Assembly: GCA_023101725.1 (NCBI GenBank)
Contig: JALJCO010003968.1
Location: 1,798,001-1,862,000 of the forward strand
Direction of reading: 5' to 3'
Source: Atherinomorus stipes
Taxonomy: Eukaryota; Chordata; Actinopteri; Atheriniformes; Atherinidae
DNA length: 64,000 bases
The notes beneath the pieces were generated by a model that saw nothing but the letters and a program-made list of their open reading frames with translations, had not been told where the DNA came from and did not search any database. This document shows, one piece after another, positions 1 through 13,100 of this stretch (positions within the stretch are counted from its first letter, which is position 1; each line of letters opens with the position of its first letter). The translations under genes and the position numbers were made by a program.

Positions 1-3000
1 CAGGAGGCAGAGAATATTCCTGTTTTTAATTATCTCCTATGCATGTTTATCATGACTGGCCTGTGTATTTTGCGTTTGTTTGAAGGGTCATTTGTGAACT
101 CTCTCAGAAATCAATACTCTGCCTTCGGAAGCTGCAATATGCAGTGCCTGCATTTGACCGGCAAAGACAAAGTTTCAAAGATAAGACATGATGTGCTTGA
201 TTTAGACCATCTATGATACAACTGCTGTTTTTTTTTTCTGCCATAATCTCAAAATTAACCAACATCCTCTATTGTTACCATATTTATTGTTTTGTTTACA
301 CCCTAAAAATTCTGCAACGCTGTCCAATTTGAGTTGTCTAATGCACCCCTCCGTGAAATCCTCCAGTTACAAGTGCAACTATGCTCACACTGGAACCAGT
401 TGCATACAGGTATGCAAATGTAAGGATAAAAGCAAGTATGTTCTTTAAGTGGAGAGCTGTGGACAGGGCGACAGTGTTGGTGAAATCATGACAACATGGA
501 GGCAGCAGTTGCATCTCAGAGATGAGGAGAGGAGTGCAGGTGGGAATTTTTTTACACTCAACTTACCGTTATGGCTTCTTGGAGTGTTTTGTTGTTGAAA
601 AGGGGGATCTCAGTCCAGCTCAGCCACACAGATACATATTTGATCATTTGATTTAGAAGTGAAAAAGAAAAAGAAATACTTCTGAACTGTATTCTAAAAA
701 TACAATTTAAAGTCAAAACATTTCAAATCACTGTTTCAGCAAATTGTCCAGTGTTTTATGCCATGGTTGCTTAGCGAGGATGAGGATTATACGATACTGC
801 TTCTCCTGCAACTGCAGAAGAAGAAAATGGAAGGAGGTCCCAAGAAGGAAAAACAAAGCAAAAGAAAAAAATGTATACAGTGGAAGCCTGGTGACGAGGA
901 GTACACGTGACAGCTGAAACCCGCTCAATGAAGTAACTTAATTAACAGTGATGTGTTAGTAAAGCTACACTGGTTAGTTTTACTCCTGCCATCTCCCCTG
1001 CTTCACCGAGTAAACATCATTAAAAATATAAAACCTCTGAGCATGGACACCTGTCGGGTGTTTGCCTGCGGCTGGATGTATTAGCATAGCGCTTACAGAT
1101 ATACAGTAGAAGGGCCATCAAAAGAAATTGGATCTTGAAAGGCAGAGCCTGACCTTTCTGGCTTTTTTTCTTTTCGTGTTTTTGTGCTCCATCATTTCAG
1201 AGAAGCATGAAGTGATTAACAGCTGGTTGTTGGGCACAGAGGCAAAGAAAGGAGAGACGGAGAAGGATAGACGCTCAAACATTTGCAGCTCAAAGAAAAG
1301 ATGAATAAAGAAAGCAGTGAAATGAAAAGTCCAAAGCGCCCCACTCCTGCATAAAAGACCTGCTACCTTTGCCTGCCTCCTGATTCCTTTTCCTCTTCGT
1401 GGTTCTTCCTTCCCTCTTTTCCTCTCTTCATCTCGTCCCTCTTCTTCTTAGTAACCAGTGAGTCACCCTGAATTATTCATTTTGAGAAAATGAAATCTTC
1501 ATGGGTGTTAAGCCGAGTAAAGAAGGCCCAGAGCTGACCGTGTTCATGTGTGCGGGCGTACGTGTGCAACCGAGCGTTGCAGGACTTGACACTTTGCTCT
1601 GCTGTGTTTTAACTGAAGTGAAGGGTAGTGTGTTTAGAAGAGCAGATGAATCTTATTTGCACCCAAAGAAAGATATTAAATATTTCTACGAGAGCATGTC
1701 TGGCCTGTTGAGGATCACAGGGAGCTGCAAATAGGATTGTGGTTCAGTGTTTTCAGTCTCACACAGGCAGAAGGATATGTGCTCGTCTGCCCTAAATTTT
1801 TATTTAGTGTTCTTGATATCTTTTGCATCACTGAAGTGGAAGCTTCAAAGCAGCTCACTGATGGATGAGTTGGTTTCTTGCAGTTTAATCAGATTAACAG
1901 TTGAAAATATTTGTTCAGTGCTTCATTTTTCAGCCTGCTCACTCTAAGCCTTCTGCATGCATGGAGGATGTAATGCCCATTCATCCCCCATCCTCACACA
2001 CACTTGTTGGCTTCCATCGCCTTCATGTCTCTGTCTGTAATCAGGCCAGTTGGCTCGAGTCTTGGGAGAAGGAAAAGGTTAAGAAGTTAAAGTGATGTTT
2101 TTGCAGAGTTGGAGCGATGTCTGACAAAGTTTGAATGGGAGAGCATTAGAAAAAGAAAAGCCCTCAGCATCTGTTGTCCACCTGCAGCTGTCTCATCTGT
2201 CTTCTTCTCACTCTTTTCCCCAGAAACTCATTTCTGCCTCAGCCACTTGGCAGCGGCAGCTCATGTAGATCACAGGAAGCAGATGGGATGTCGAATTTTA
2301 GAGGTCAAATTATACAGAAGGCTCCTCTTACTCTGCCGCTCTCTTTTTATGAATGAGGCTTTTTTTTTCATTTTACTGCAGGCCTAGTTTGTAGGCTCCG
2401 ATTACATGTTCTAGCCAAACCTCCTCAATGAAGCCCTTTAAACTCTTTGTACTCCTTACATTGGATACATGCAGCGCACTGCAGTGTGTGAATACATTTT
2501 TTGGCTTTGTTCATTTATCTGTTTAAATCTCAACATGCAAACAGTTCAAAGCTCAAAGATCCTTAAATGTGCTACCTGCAGTTTCTGTTTATAGAGCTTA
2601 TGTTTGAATGATCCCCACATTTATGGATGATCTAGTGCTACAAATGAATAAAAGGCTAAAGATTGGAGAATAAGCTGACAGCGGGGAAAATCAAGCATCT
2701 AAGCTCAGTTTTTATTTAAGAAAACAAATATCATCAATGGCTGTACATCAAAGATGAATGTTTTGAAGGTTAAGTTCAGGACTGAATGTTTGCCCTTTTG
2801 GTCAGAAGATGGATCCAAGATCAAGCTCAGGCTGTCATTATTAGATTACTACACCATAGTATCATTAACTCATGCAGCAATCCACCTTGTGAAGTCATCA
2901 TGAGTGTGCTGAGAGAATGGGCATACAGTATACATGTATCTTGTTGTACCATGGGGATTAATTCGCTATGGAAACCACTTCCATTTAAGGAACTGCTGTT

Positions 3001-3090
3001 TTTTGGTACTTTGATGTTGGCTTCACACATTTTCCCTCACAGGTTTGTTTTTTCTTTTCTTTTTTGTATTTTTTTTAAATTATAAAAAAA
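1..3090. other. Noncoding DNA, no gene recognised
   Basis: AT-rich DNA with stops in all frames at short intervals. The open frames of 60-100 codons have no motif or plausible splice context. It is probably intronic or intergenic DNA upstream of ctbp2. Confidence 0.4.
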
Positions 3091-3094
3091 GTTG

Positions 3095-3290
3095 AAAAAA
3101 ATGGATTAAAAAAAAAAAAAAAAAAGAAAAAAAAAAAGAAGAGGGGGGATTTAAAAATTTTTTTTTTTTTTTGAAAAAAAAAAAAAAAAAAAAAAAAAAA
3201 GAAAAAAAGGGGTGGGGGGTTTTATGGGGGGGATTAATGGGGGGGGGGGTGGGGGAATATAATATTTTATTTTTTTTTTAATTATATTTA

Positions 3291-3322
<32 letters not shown>

Positions 3323-3335
3323 TTTTTTTTTTTCT
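3095..3335. repeat. Homopolymer block (A, G and T runs)
   Basis: About 240 bp built almost only of A runs, then G runs, then T runs with few interruptions. It is low-complexity and likely a poorly resolved consensus. It separates ordinary sequence on both sides. Confidence 0.85.
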
Positions 3336-3339
3336 GAAT

Positions 3340-4110
3340 AACAATAATATAACAAATTTGAGTTGCTAAATCACATGAACTCCTTCAGAGTAATTCCAAC
3401 ACCAGTGAGAGTGAAATGCCACCTGATGACCAGCAGTGCTGGTGATCATTTTCAGGGTTAAAAGCAAGTTTTTCCTTTTCAGTGTCAAAGAAAAAATACT
3501 CTTATCAGAGTTACTCAGGGAGACTTCGCCCTTTTCAGTTTGAATATTTCCCATCATGCTTTGTGACTCCACTGTTCAACCTGCACCATGAGTTCAGTGT
3601 ATATGTACTCAGCTTATGTTTCCTTGGTGTGTAATTAAAATTTAACTGCCAGTGTTGTTGGAAATGATAGATGAGACCTCTCTTCACAAAACCTTTTTGC
3701 CATCAAGGTAATCAAGGACAGGAATCCTGGTTTAAATCTTGATTGGACCCAAGTTAATATTAACTGAAATATTTCACTTAGTGAGAATGTTAATGAATTA
3801 GATGTGTCAAACACTTGTTTTATGACATTTCAAATCAACACTATAGGGTGTTACTTATCTCAAAGAGTAAAAGCTTATCAACAGTGTCAGTGTTGATCAA
3901 GTTTAACTCTATGATGAAAATCAACTCTTATCAGTGTTAAATTAACACTAAAAATCCAACACTAGGTCCAGTGTAACTTTAACATCGTACAGGGCAGGAC
4001 CATATGTAACCTGGCGTTAAAACTGACTCTTTAAGTGTAACTCCAACACTTCTACATGAAACATGCAATTTATTTAATCTCAAATGTAAATTGAAGCAGT
4101 TTGCATGTGC
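3340..4110. repeat. Repeat with recurrent AACACT / AGTGTT words
   Basis: Short words of the type aacact, agtgtt and gtgttaaattaacact recur many times between about 3840 and 4060 (for example cagtgttaaattaacactaa at 3935-3954), with related words near 3395. This resembles a known style of teleost interspersed repeat. I cannot assign the family or exact ends. Confidence 0.4.
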
Positions 4111-4837
4111 AAACCAGAATTTTCATGTAGTCACTTTGATTTCTGTATAATCCTTGTTAATATATATCTTCAATTGTAATCTAAAGGAAACACACACAGT
4201 TGTTTCACAAACATAATTAGTAAACTTTATATGATCTGACTCTGCTTCTGCATGATCTCCAGAAGATTGTGCACAAATAGGTTTTAGTATCTAAGAATAT
4301 ATTTTCTTTTTTGCATTTTGGATTTGGATTTCCTTTGAAAGAGGGCTTTGAGAAGTGTCAGGCATTGTTTGGATTATTGCTGGTGTCAGAGTGTCATTTT
4401 CCTTTTTTTTATTGGATAATAAGTCATTATTTGGTATTGTTGCAAATTTGCTGAAGATGTCTGGAGAGTCATGAAAAACTATGTCAAGAGAGCTGAATAA
4501 ACCCTCAGAAAAAAATAAAATAAATTATCAAATTAATTAATTAACCATTTCTAATTTATGATCTGCTCAGTATGTATTGTTGCTGTATTTTCCTGCTTGT
4601 ATTAACCACAACTGATATGACTTATTGTTGAAATTTTTATGTAAAAACATTAAAAACTCAAGTACATCAGCTGACTTTTTATTGATTTTAAAAGTGATTA
4701 CTGATGCTTACACAGCTCAGCTGTTCATTATCAAAAGCATCATTAATGATGATAATAAGATAAATGCAGCATTTGAAACCAGATAAATAACTAATTTAAT
4801 CTATTGTAGCTTATCATGGATGTATATTTTGGATAAT

Positions 4838-5005
4838 GACATCTCTCTCCTGAGTTCCACACACCTGACTCAGGGTACTGGATCCATTTCATTTATCAAA
4901 CTCTGCACAATGACTCATTAACTTGAGTCAGGTGTGTTGGAGCATGGGGACATTGAAAACCTGCAGGATTGCGACCCTTGTCAGACCAAATTGAGTAGCC
5001 CTGCA
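4838..5005. mobile_element. Foldback-type interspersed repeat (MITE-like)
   Basis: Inverted arms: acacacctgactcagg near 4859-4874 and cttgagtcaggtgtgttgg near 4922-4940, followed by aacctgcaggattgcgaccc. The arrangement matches a very common teleost short repeat in which ACACCTG...CAGGTGT arms flank a small loop, as I remember it. Ends are approximate. Confidence 0.5.
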
Positions 5006-5754
5006 CTGGGGTGTTAATTGGAATGACAAGGGTCAAATTAGCCTAAACAAGAAGCAATTAAGCCAGACTTACAGGATCTGAGATGACTCTTAGCTGGATG
5101 ATGATATAAGCAACATTACATCTGCCATGTGCTAAAGCTGCAGCTAATTATCGATGAATATGTGACAGATTGTTTTAATGATTTATTAATCATTCATTTG
5201 GAAGCAAATCTTCACATTTAAGGAGATTGAACCTTCAAAGGTTTTCTGTTGACTGGTGAATCGATTAATTAGTTCCTGCTTTTATGTAATAACTGGGACG
5301 TTATGTTAATGCGTGTTGCTTCTGTAAAAGCAGACTTGACCTGAAAGCGTGGCCTCAACCGTAATTATCAAAATCCTTTTAGGCAAAAGTGGCTTAGTGT
5401 CGGGCTGCCCTCTCAGCTCAGACAGGTGTAGTAGTAAACACACTAATCTTTACTCCTGCTTGAGTGTAAATCTTGGGATCAGTTAGACTGCAGGAAGGAT
5501 TTTCCTACTGTGAGCATACGTTTGCATGTGAAAGAGAAACAGGCTTCTAACACTCAGAGAGCTCAGAGGCAGATATTTCAGGAAACATGGAAATACGTCT
5601 GCATGGAAAAAAAAATATTTTGCAGACATATTTTTTTCTTCAAAAACGCTTGTGTTTTGTTGAATTAACTAGATTATCCCCATGTTTTATGTTATTTTTC
5701 TAGCATGATAGCACACGTGTTGGTAGTCACATTAGCCTCCTTTGCAAACCAGTT

Positions 5755-6055
5755 CTTTCTCAAGTTCAAAAATTCTGATGCAATGATTTACAAATCTTTT
5801 AAACCCCATATTCAACTGAAAAGGACAAGCATATCAAAGGATTAGATTGTGAAACTCAGACCCTTTGTCTTTTTTTTTTATGCATGCTCATTTTGAATTT
5901 GATCCCAGTAACACAAAAAAACTGGGACACAACACAAGTATGTTTACCACTGCGTTGCATCACATCTTTTAACAACACTGCAAGCATTTGGGAGAGGATG
6001 TTTTCTCATTTTTGTTTGATATTCTGTCTCTTGCAATGCACCTGATAATTGTTTG
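5755..6055. mobile_element. Fragment of a common teleost DNA-transposon-type repeat
   Basis: The words atgcaatgatttacaaatc, cccatattcaactgaaaa, ctcattttgaatttgatccc, aactgggacacaacac and gcaagcatttgggagagg occur in the order known from an abundant teleost repeat (recalled, not searched). The hAT-like element at 6141 sits just downstream. Ends are approximate. Confidence 0.45.
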
Positions 6056-6140
6056 TTTTTAAAGTGAAGAAAAAAAAAAAGCAAAGTCAGTTCTGGAAAA
6101 TTTGTATAATGTTAAAGCAACATCTGAAAGAACTGCTAAT

Positions 6141-8292
6141 TAAGGATCGACCGATACATCGGCCAGCCGATATTTTAGGCCGATATTTGCGTTTTTTGCT
6201 AGTATCGACATCAGCTGATACGTCGGGGGCGTTGGCCGATACTCGCCCCTCGGCATAATTTACAGACAGGCATCTGTATATGAGCAGCAGTTGCTGGAGA
6301 CACGCCCCCCCCCCCCCCCCCCCCCTGCTTTTTAGCTTTTTATATTAAAAGTTGTAAAATTAGTTTTCATCGTGTCTTTCATCATATTGAGCCGTAGCCA
6401 CAACCTGCTGATCGACTGCAGTGAAAAGCGCCACTTGACTTTACTACACAATCAAATAAAAATCATTTTAGGAGGGTAAAAGCTCAAATGTGTTCTCAAC
6501 CGTCTTCTTTTATCCATCAGAGTATGGATCGCAAGTGTTGGACTTCGTGCTGGGGGGAAGACGAGCGATTTCAGAGCGCGATGTGGACTGAAAATGAGAA
6601 AACTGTATTTATGCGGATCTCCGTCAGATTCGCATAAATAGGCTACAGAACAGAAACAGGAGGAAAGTTACTGCTGCTGCTTCTACCTGAAGCTGAGCAA
6701 CCGTTCTCCTTATGAAGAGAATTAGAGGAGAAACCACCTGATCCAGCTGCTCTGGTTAAAGAAAACTCACCCACGGAAAATGCAAAACTCTTCTTTGCGT
6801 TTTTGGAAAAAAAGGGAGAGAGAGAGAGAGAGAGAGAGAGATATCTCCTTTATGCAGCAGCTGAATATTAACTTTCTCCGTGCAGGAAAAACACGAACAT
6901 GAGCAGAAACTCAGAGCATGTCAGGTGTCCAGTGGGCAGTGAAACTTTTCAACCACACATCCAGATGTGAAACATCCCGATAAAAGCAAAAAAAACCAAC
7001 ATAAGCACCGTGTGTCCACTTGTACGGAGGAGCTAATTATGGCTCATATAATCTCTGTGTCTTCCCCAACGGCAAACATGTTCTACAGAACCAGACCATG
7101 CACTCTCAGACCTGCTGGCTCTGACAGCACACGTGCAGGATGACATGAAAGATGTCCAGACTCACCTGGCACCGTCAGAAAATGTCACTCTGCAGGTCGT
7201 CGTCAGATATTTGCGTTTTTACCCCCAAAACTCTGTTACTGTGTAAGTGAGACTTGCTCCCTCAGCCCTGTAGAGTAATCACACCTGATGTTGATGTAGG
7301 AGAATTTTTTCTCACCTTAAAGGTTGAATATGGAATACGGACAGAACAGCGACATCTCGTGTGTCTAGGTTGTAGTTGCAACGGCAGAAAAACAACTCCA
7401 GCCGCCGGGATGCCAGGCTCACTGCCGATATGCAAGTGACCAACAGTCTGCATCATGTCCAACAAGTAACGCAGAGGAGTTTATAACTGACAGCTAACGT
7501 TAGCCATGTTAGCAAACAAGCTAGCTTACCGATTCAGAAGAAAAGTCGCCATTTCCGTGTTTTGACACCGTGGAAAACGTTTATGTGGGTCTATTTAGTG
7601 TAGTCTTCACCTAAATTTACTCCAGGTTTTGCTCTTCTCAGGTCACTCCTCCTCAGAAACAGATAACAATATCTCCAGGACTCTGAAGCAGCTGCTTCAC
7701 TCGTCATCTCCACTGTTTCCCGGTAACAGCATAACTGTGCCCAACATATTGTTGCCACACAGAGATCGTATTTGGCAACCCGCAATGGCGGCATGTATTG
7801 GTTTATAGATTTGAATATAATGCCATTATCGAACCCGTAAAAATTTATTTTATAATTATTTTTAGGCTAAATATAATTTTTCTAGGAAATGTTGTACTTT
7901 CATTCTGTTTCATTCATATTTTTTTTAATAAAAATATGAAAAGTTGTACAGTAACCTGTTTACTGTATTTTATAGTTGTAGAAATTGTAATAACACTAGA
8001 TAGATAGATAGATAGATAGATAGAGATTTAGCACAGACATGATATCATCACTACAGATTTGAACTGCAGGTAAAATCAGGAACATCTTGGACATTTATTT
8101 TAATCATCTGCTGCTCAGAAAGTCAAAATACTTTGATATGAGAAATTATAAGAAAATCCTGCTGCTGGTATACTATATGGGGCCGATACTGGTAATGCGA
8201 TATCGGCCCAAAATATTGGTAGGTTGTATCGGCTGAGGCTGATGAGAAAATATTGGTATCGGCCCCAAAAAAGCTGTATCGGTCGATCCCTA
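6141..8292. mobile_element. Non-autonomous hAT-like transposon, 2152 bp, with 8-bp TSD
   Basis: Left end taaggatcgaccgataca and the reverse complement of the right end, tagggatcgaccgataca, match at all but one position. Both are flanked by ctgctaat (6133-6140 and 8293-8300), a perfect 8-bp target duplication as made by hAT transposases. No transposase ORF is present. The interior carries a C21 run (6305-6325), an AG repeat (6811-6842), a TAGA repeat (8000-8025) and GC-richer DNA at 6500-7790 with gtcgccattt and caatggcggc motifs that look promoter-like. Confidence 0.85.
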
Positions 8293-8300
8293 CTGCTAAT

Positions 8301-9099
8301 CTTTCAGGCTCAAATATCCCATAATTTACTTAAATTTTAAATGTGAAATGTGGAAGAATTTTGGGAATCATCATCTGTTTTGCAGATAAGAATCAGAAAA
8401 TCAGAAGAAATCTCTGTATGACCAGGAGTAGGCTGAAAACGGACAATGAAAAGCTGTGATCTGTGACACGGCTGAGGTTAAGATTTGGATAAGCTGGGCT
8501 TAGTTTAAGAGTGAATGAGATGAAATGGGAAAGTGTCCTGGTATCTGATGAATCATTAGTCATTTCTTTTAATGAAGAGAGTATTTTGATGTTATTGTAC
8601 ATTGAAATTTTTCATCAAAATGATTGCAGTCAATGGAAATAGGACTGCCCAAAGTTCAGACCTCTGGCAGAAAATATTTGGTGCATTAAGAATAAAAAAA
8701 AAAAAGCATAGCATGAGAAAACAAGTCCCTTTCATGTAGCGTTCATGGCTACAACAGCTGCTCTCCTCAGTTCTTTAACACTAGCAGGATGGTTAGGAGG
8801 CGATGCAGCTTTCGTAAACAAGCCTCTGATCTCATTTTTTTTACCCTAATTTTAAAACATGAAGAAGGGCTTAAGCATTGTCTTTGTACTTGTTTTAAAA
8901 TGTAAGAGTTAAAATAATTTTCTTCCTGTGAACATTTTGCACAAGTTTGTATGTTTAAATGGGATGTTTGCCTGTGCAAGCTTGACACACAGCCTCGAAA
9001 TAACACTTGATGGCACTTTGATGAACGGCAAAAACAGTGGTGCCCATTTTAAATGAGAGGAGCGAGTGTCAGATTGTGGAGAGTTTGTGGGTAAGAGGG
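8301..9099. other. Noncoding DNA, nothing recognised
   Basis: AT-rich sequence without coding or structural signal apart from an A run near 8695-8705. Confidence 0.4.
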
Positions 9100-10150
9100 A
9101 GTGAGACTGAGGCAAGAGGAGGGGGGGGGGGGGGGGGGGCGTGAGGGCTGGCACTCCTAAAGGACTGTGGAGCCCAGATCACAAATAATAAAACAGAAAG
9201 GCAGGGAGGGAGGGGAGGAGGGAGGGGAGGAAAAAAAGGGCGAAGGAAAATATGTTATGCGAAGGGGAAGGTCGGAGAGAATGGAAGACAGAGTTGTACG
9301 TGTGCCAGGGGCGCCGCACCGCTCACTGTGACTGGTGCTTTTCTTTCGTCTCCGTTATTTACCTCCCTTTTTTTTTTCTTTTCCCCTGCATAGCTGTGGC
9401 ACCAGATTGTTTTCTCTGTCGTTTTTTTTTTTTCTATTTTTCTCCCCCCACCCCTTCCTCTCCCTCCCTCCGTCTCTCTGTGACTTCCAACAAAAGGCTG
9501 ACGGAGTGAGCCTGACGTCTGAATGAATAGCCCAAACCTGCTGTGAAGGGAGAGAAGAGGGAGACGGAGCAGGGGAAGAGGAGGCTGAGGAGAGCGATAC
9601 AAGTGATCCAGCTGAAGAGGCGGAAAGAGGAGAGCGCAGACAAGTGCGGATTGCCGAAAAGAGATCCTGTTTTTTCTCCTTTTCTTTTTTTTTTTTTTCC
9701 CACCCCCCTCTCTGGAGATTAAAGGAGTTGAAGGCACCGTTTTAACTGCGCGGGTGGGGGAGTGACCATCGCTGCCCTCCTGTGCCACCATCCATTTTTA
9801 TTTCCCTCAGTAGGACCAGTCGTGTGAAAAATGGAACTTCTGGGGGTGAGGTGACGAAGGAGGACAGATTTGGAGACAAGCAGCGGGAGAGCAAGAGAAG
9901 ACAGCGAAGGAGGACAGAAAGAGGGGAGGGAAGCTGGAGGAGGAGGAAGAGAGAAGAGGATAACCCCAGGGCATACTGTGTGAGAATACACCAACGCCCA
10001 CTTCTTCTTCTTCTTCTTCTCCCCCCTTTTTTTTTCTGTCCCTGACCTCGACATTTCCTCTGCCATGTGCAGCACCTGATTTGAAAAATGTGGAGACAGC
10101 ATTTCCCAGGCAAGGAGCATGTTTCACATCATGCATGTACGTGTGTGTGC
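9100..10150 (+). promoter_or_regulatory. Possible promoter/5' UTR region upstream of ctbp2 (low confidence)
   Basis: Unlike the AT-rich surroundings, this kilobase is strongly purine- or pyrimidine-skewed: a 19-G run at 9121-9139, agg-type repeats at 9200-9240, C/T tracts at 9430-9480 and 9660-9710, and ggag/gaag-rich DNA from 9545 to 9960. Such DNA is common at teleost 5' UTR exons. It lies on the right side of ctbp2 and has no alternative gene. No TATA box, clear donor or start codon could be fixed. Confidence 0.25.
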
Positions 10151-13100
10151 ATGAGCTCACCAGGGATAATAATAAAAATCTGTGCAGTGTGTGTGTATGT
10201 GTGTGTGACTGTGAGAGGTGGAAGGAGGGAGTTGGCTTTAAGGCTAATGAGCCTCTTATGTTTTTGCAATGAAGTGTGTCATGAAAACAGTGTGTGCGCA
10301 TGAGGGCAAGCACCCCTGCGAGCGTGTCAGTGTTTCATGGGTTTGCAGCCGCCGCAGAGCTCTGCACAGCAGTGTGAGGGGGGGTGGGGTGTATGGGGGG
10401 GATTAGATGGGCTGTCATTTGTAGGGTCAGAGGTCACAGAGGATTGGACTTATAAGTGGGTCTCCCTGTGTGAGGGTTAATAGTGTTAGCCCCACTCTTT
10501 TTTTGTTAAAATCTGATCATTTTTCAGGACTTGTTTGAAAAGTGATGAAAAATGAGCTTTACTGTTTTTTCCCTTCGCTTTCAGTGCTGCAAAAGCTAGA
10601 TGGATTGACTGGCATATGTTTAAGCTAGTATGTTGCATTTAAATCAGACTTCATTTTAAATCAGACGCACATGTAAGAGACTAACATGCATGTGTGTGTA
10701 CATGCTCCTGACTCAGATGCACTCGTTCAGCTGAATGCATGCAAATGAAGCTGTTGTGCTGTGAGGTGATTTTAAAGAGGATGGATGTCTGTCTTCTGTC
10801 TCATTTTGCATCACTGTCACTTTGCACTGACACCTGCTGTGATACCGTTGTATCGGCATATGTTCCCCCCTTTCCTTCTTTTAATCTCTCCTTACACTTG
10901 TACCCTATTTTTTTTCCCTTTTTTTTGTCTGTCCTTCCCTGTGTACTCCCTCCCTCTCTTACCCCTCTGGCTGAGCAGTTGGGTGGTGATAACTTTGGAG
11001 GGGGCGCCGGCAGAAGGGAAGGACAAACAATGTCTTTGTGTGTCCACATAGTCGAACAAGAGACAGGCTGGGGTGGCGGCAGTGCGGCCGGGCGCTGAGA
11101 GGGTCCGGTGGGGGCTTGCAGCAGCCAAGCCTGCCAAAGAAAAGCTTACACCTCCCCGATTTTTCTACGCATGCCAAGAGATCGTAAATACACTCAAAAA
11201 AGAGGAAGAAAAAAAAAAAGCAGACACTCCCTAGAATGCAGGCACCGGATTTTTGTTGACATGTGTGCAGTTTGAGGGGGTAACGCTGCTGTTTTTCACC
11301 TCCTGCTGCAAGAAAGTGGATAAACAGAGTTATTGAGATTTATGAACAGACGGGATTTTCCTTGAAGATCAGAGGTTTCCCTGATAATCTCTGACATTGG
11401 TGTAATTTTGGCCTGTGAAACTTAGTGCGGTGGTTTTGTGTTTCCAGTGTTTCCCTGGAAAATGCAGTGGATAGGAGCACCAACTGTGGCTCTTCTTCTC
11501 TTCGATGCTCTCTCCCATCTCTTAGACCCCCCAGCTTGGGAGTTGCTAGGTAACCAGAACCAGCTGTTGGGCCTAAGCCCGTTAAGTCCATTTTGGTCCT
11601 GCGTCAACAGCAGAGGCTTTTTTTTTTTTTTTTTTTTTCTTTCTCTATGAAAGCTTGCTGTGAACTCTGCAACCACCGCTGCGTCCCTGACATCACCACG
11701 CCATGGAAAATCTTCCTCACTTCCTTTTGTTTTCCCAGTTTTATTGTTCCACTGATACTGGGACCAGTGTGAGACTGGCTCTGGCTTGTATCACACAGGA
11801 ACATTTCATCACCTTTCACACAACTGTTAGAGAAGATGATGAGAAGTAGAGCCCAGAAAGGCCAGGCAGGAGGCGAGTGAAAAGAATGGGCCTGTGGGTG
11901 GCGAGGCTTTGACAAATGAAGTCACCTGTAATTTAGAGTCAGCGAAAAGTGACGTAAGGATATTAGAGAGGGCCTCGGGAGTGTGTGACTCCTCTGCAAG
12001 TGTGAAAAATAAACTGTCTCAGAAGGCTATTAACAGAGATTCGAGATGGCAAGCACACAGTGAAATTATTCAGGAAATCACAATAGTGCAGGTAAGTTAA
12101 TACAACACTGCGGTCCCAGAGTGGAAAATTTACATTTCAAAGTGTGTGACAACCTCACAAAACAAGCCACAAATAAATCTGAGGGGAGCGCATTAGCTTC
12201 CAAATAAAACTGCCTTTTTAAACCAAGCGAGGCATGTTTGAGATCCATGAAACCACAAAACCAGAGCGCTCGATTTGTCAGAAAATAGAACTCAAGAGAT
12301 GAAGATTACTGATGTAGTGTTGTGTTATTAAATACCAATTTAAAGGCTGATTTCCAAACCCAAGGGGAAGAAACACAGGTCTGAATGAGGATTTATGCGC
12401 TTTCATCGATTGTTTGTGCTCTATTTAGAAAACGATCCTTCCCCCTTCTGAAAACTCTGAGTCACAGCGTCTGGCAGAGGAGCTCCCTGAGCTGCTTTTC
12501 CAAGATCAGACCGTCCAAACACGAGAATTAGACACCAGATCTCGCTCGCAGAGCAGAGACGTATTTCTTTGAGCTCCGTTTTTCTTTTCCTTACATTTAA
12601 AACTTCTATTTCTGTTGTCAGAATCCAAAACGGCTTTTTAGTTTGGAACATCTGTAATCCATTTGTGGTTGAGGGTTCGCTCTTGCCAGCTCTGCCAAAA
12701 GTTTTCATACTTCCTGACACATCATCCAGTTTGTGATTAGCGTTGGCGAAGGATGATATCAACTTTAGCCTTTTCAAGCTTTCCTCGGGGGGATGCAACA
12801 ACACATGACCTCCACTGGATTAGACTATCTGCTGTCTCACTGAGCGTGGTTTAGATTTAGTTACTCAAGCTATTGGCTTCTTCTCTTGTTTCTTTATTAC
12901 TGACAGACAATGCTGGCTGTTGTGCTGTGATAAATACTTTTGGGTACAATAACAGGACATTGGCACAAGCTGTTAGCATTTTTATCCCACAGACTACCAG
13001 CCAAAATATCTTACAGCCTAACATAAACCGTCTTTAATCATGTTGTTTCTGCTGCTCACAGGAGTTTATGTAACAGCTAATAGGCACTTGAATAATGGCT

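Noticed and set aside
9255..9791. 178-codon open frame on the minus strand
   Set aside because: Its composition follows the purine/pyrimidine skew of the DNA (Lys/Arg/Glu and Pro/Leu/Ser runs); overlapping frames on both strands are equally open, and there is no domain.
9831..9847. ATG GAA CTT CTG GGG|GTGAGG as a first coding exon of ctbp2
   Set aside because: Joining to 20118 would be out of frame (GTA TTC GGC ... TGA).
9881..9925. gacaagcagcgggagagcaa read as DKQRESKRRQRRR, slightly like the CtBP2 N-terminus
   Set aside because: Only the basic character matches; there is no Met in the right place, no RLDRICE-like end and no donor in phase 1.
12061..12100. Strong donor cag|gtaagtt after a 68-codon open frame
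   Set aside because: Phase 0 does not fit the ctbp2 exon at 20118 and no matching acceptor or known protein is evident; it could still be a noncoding exon.
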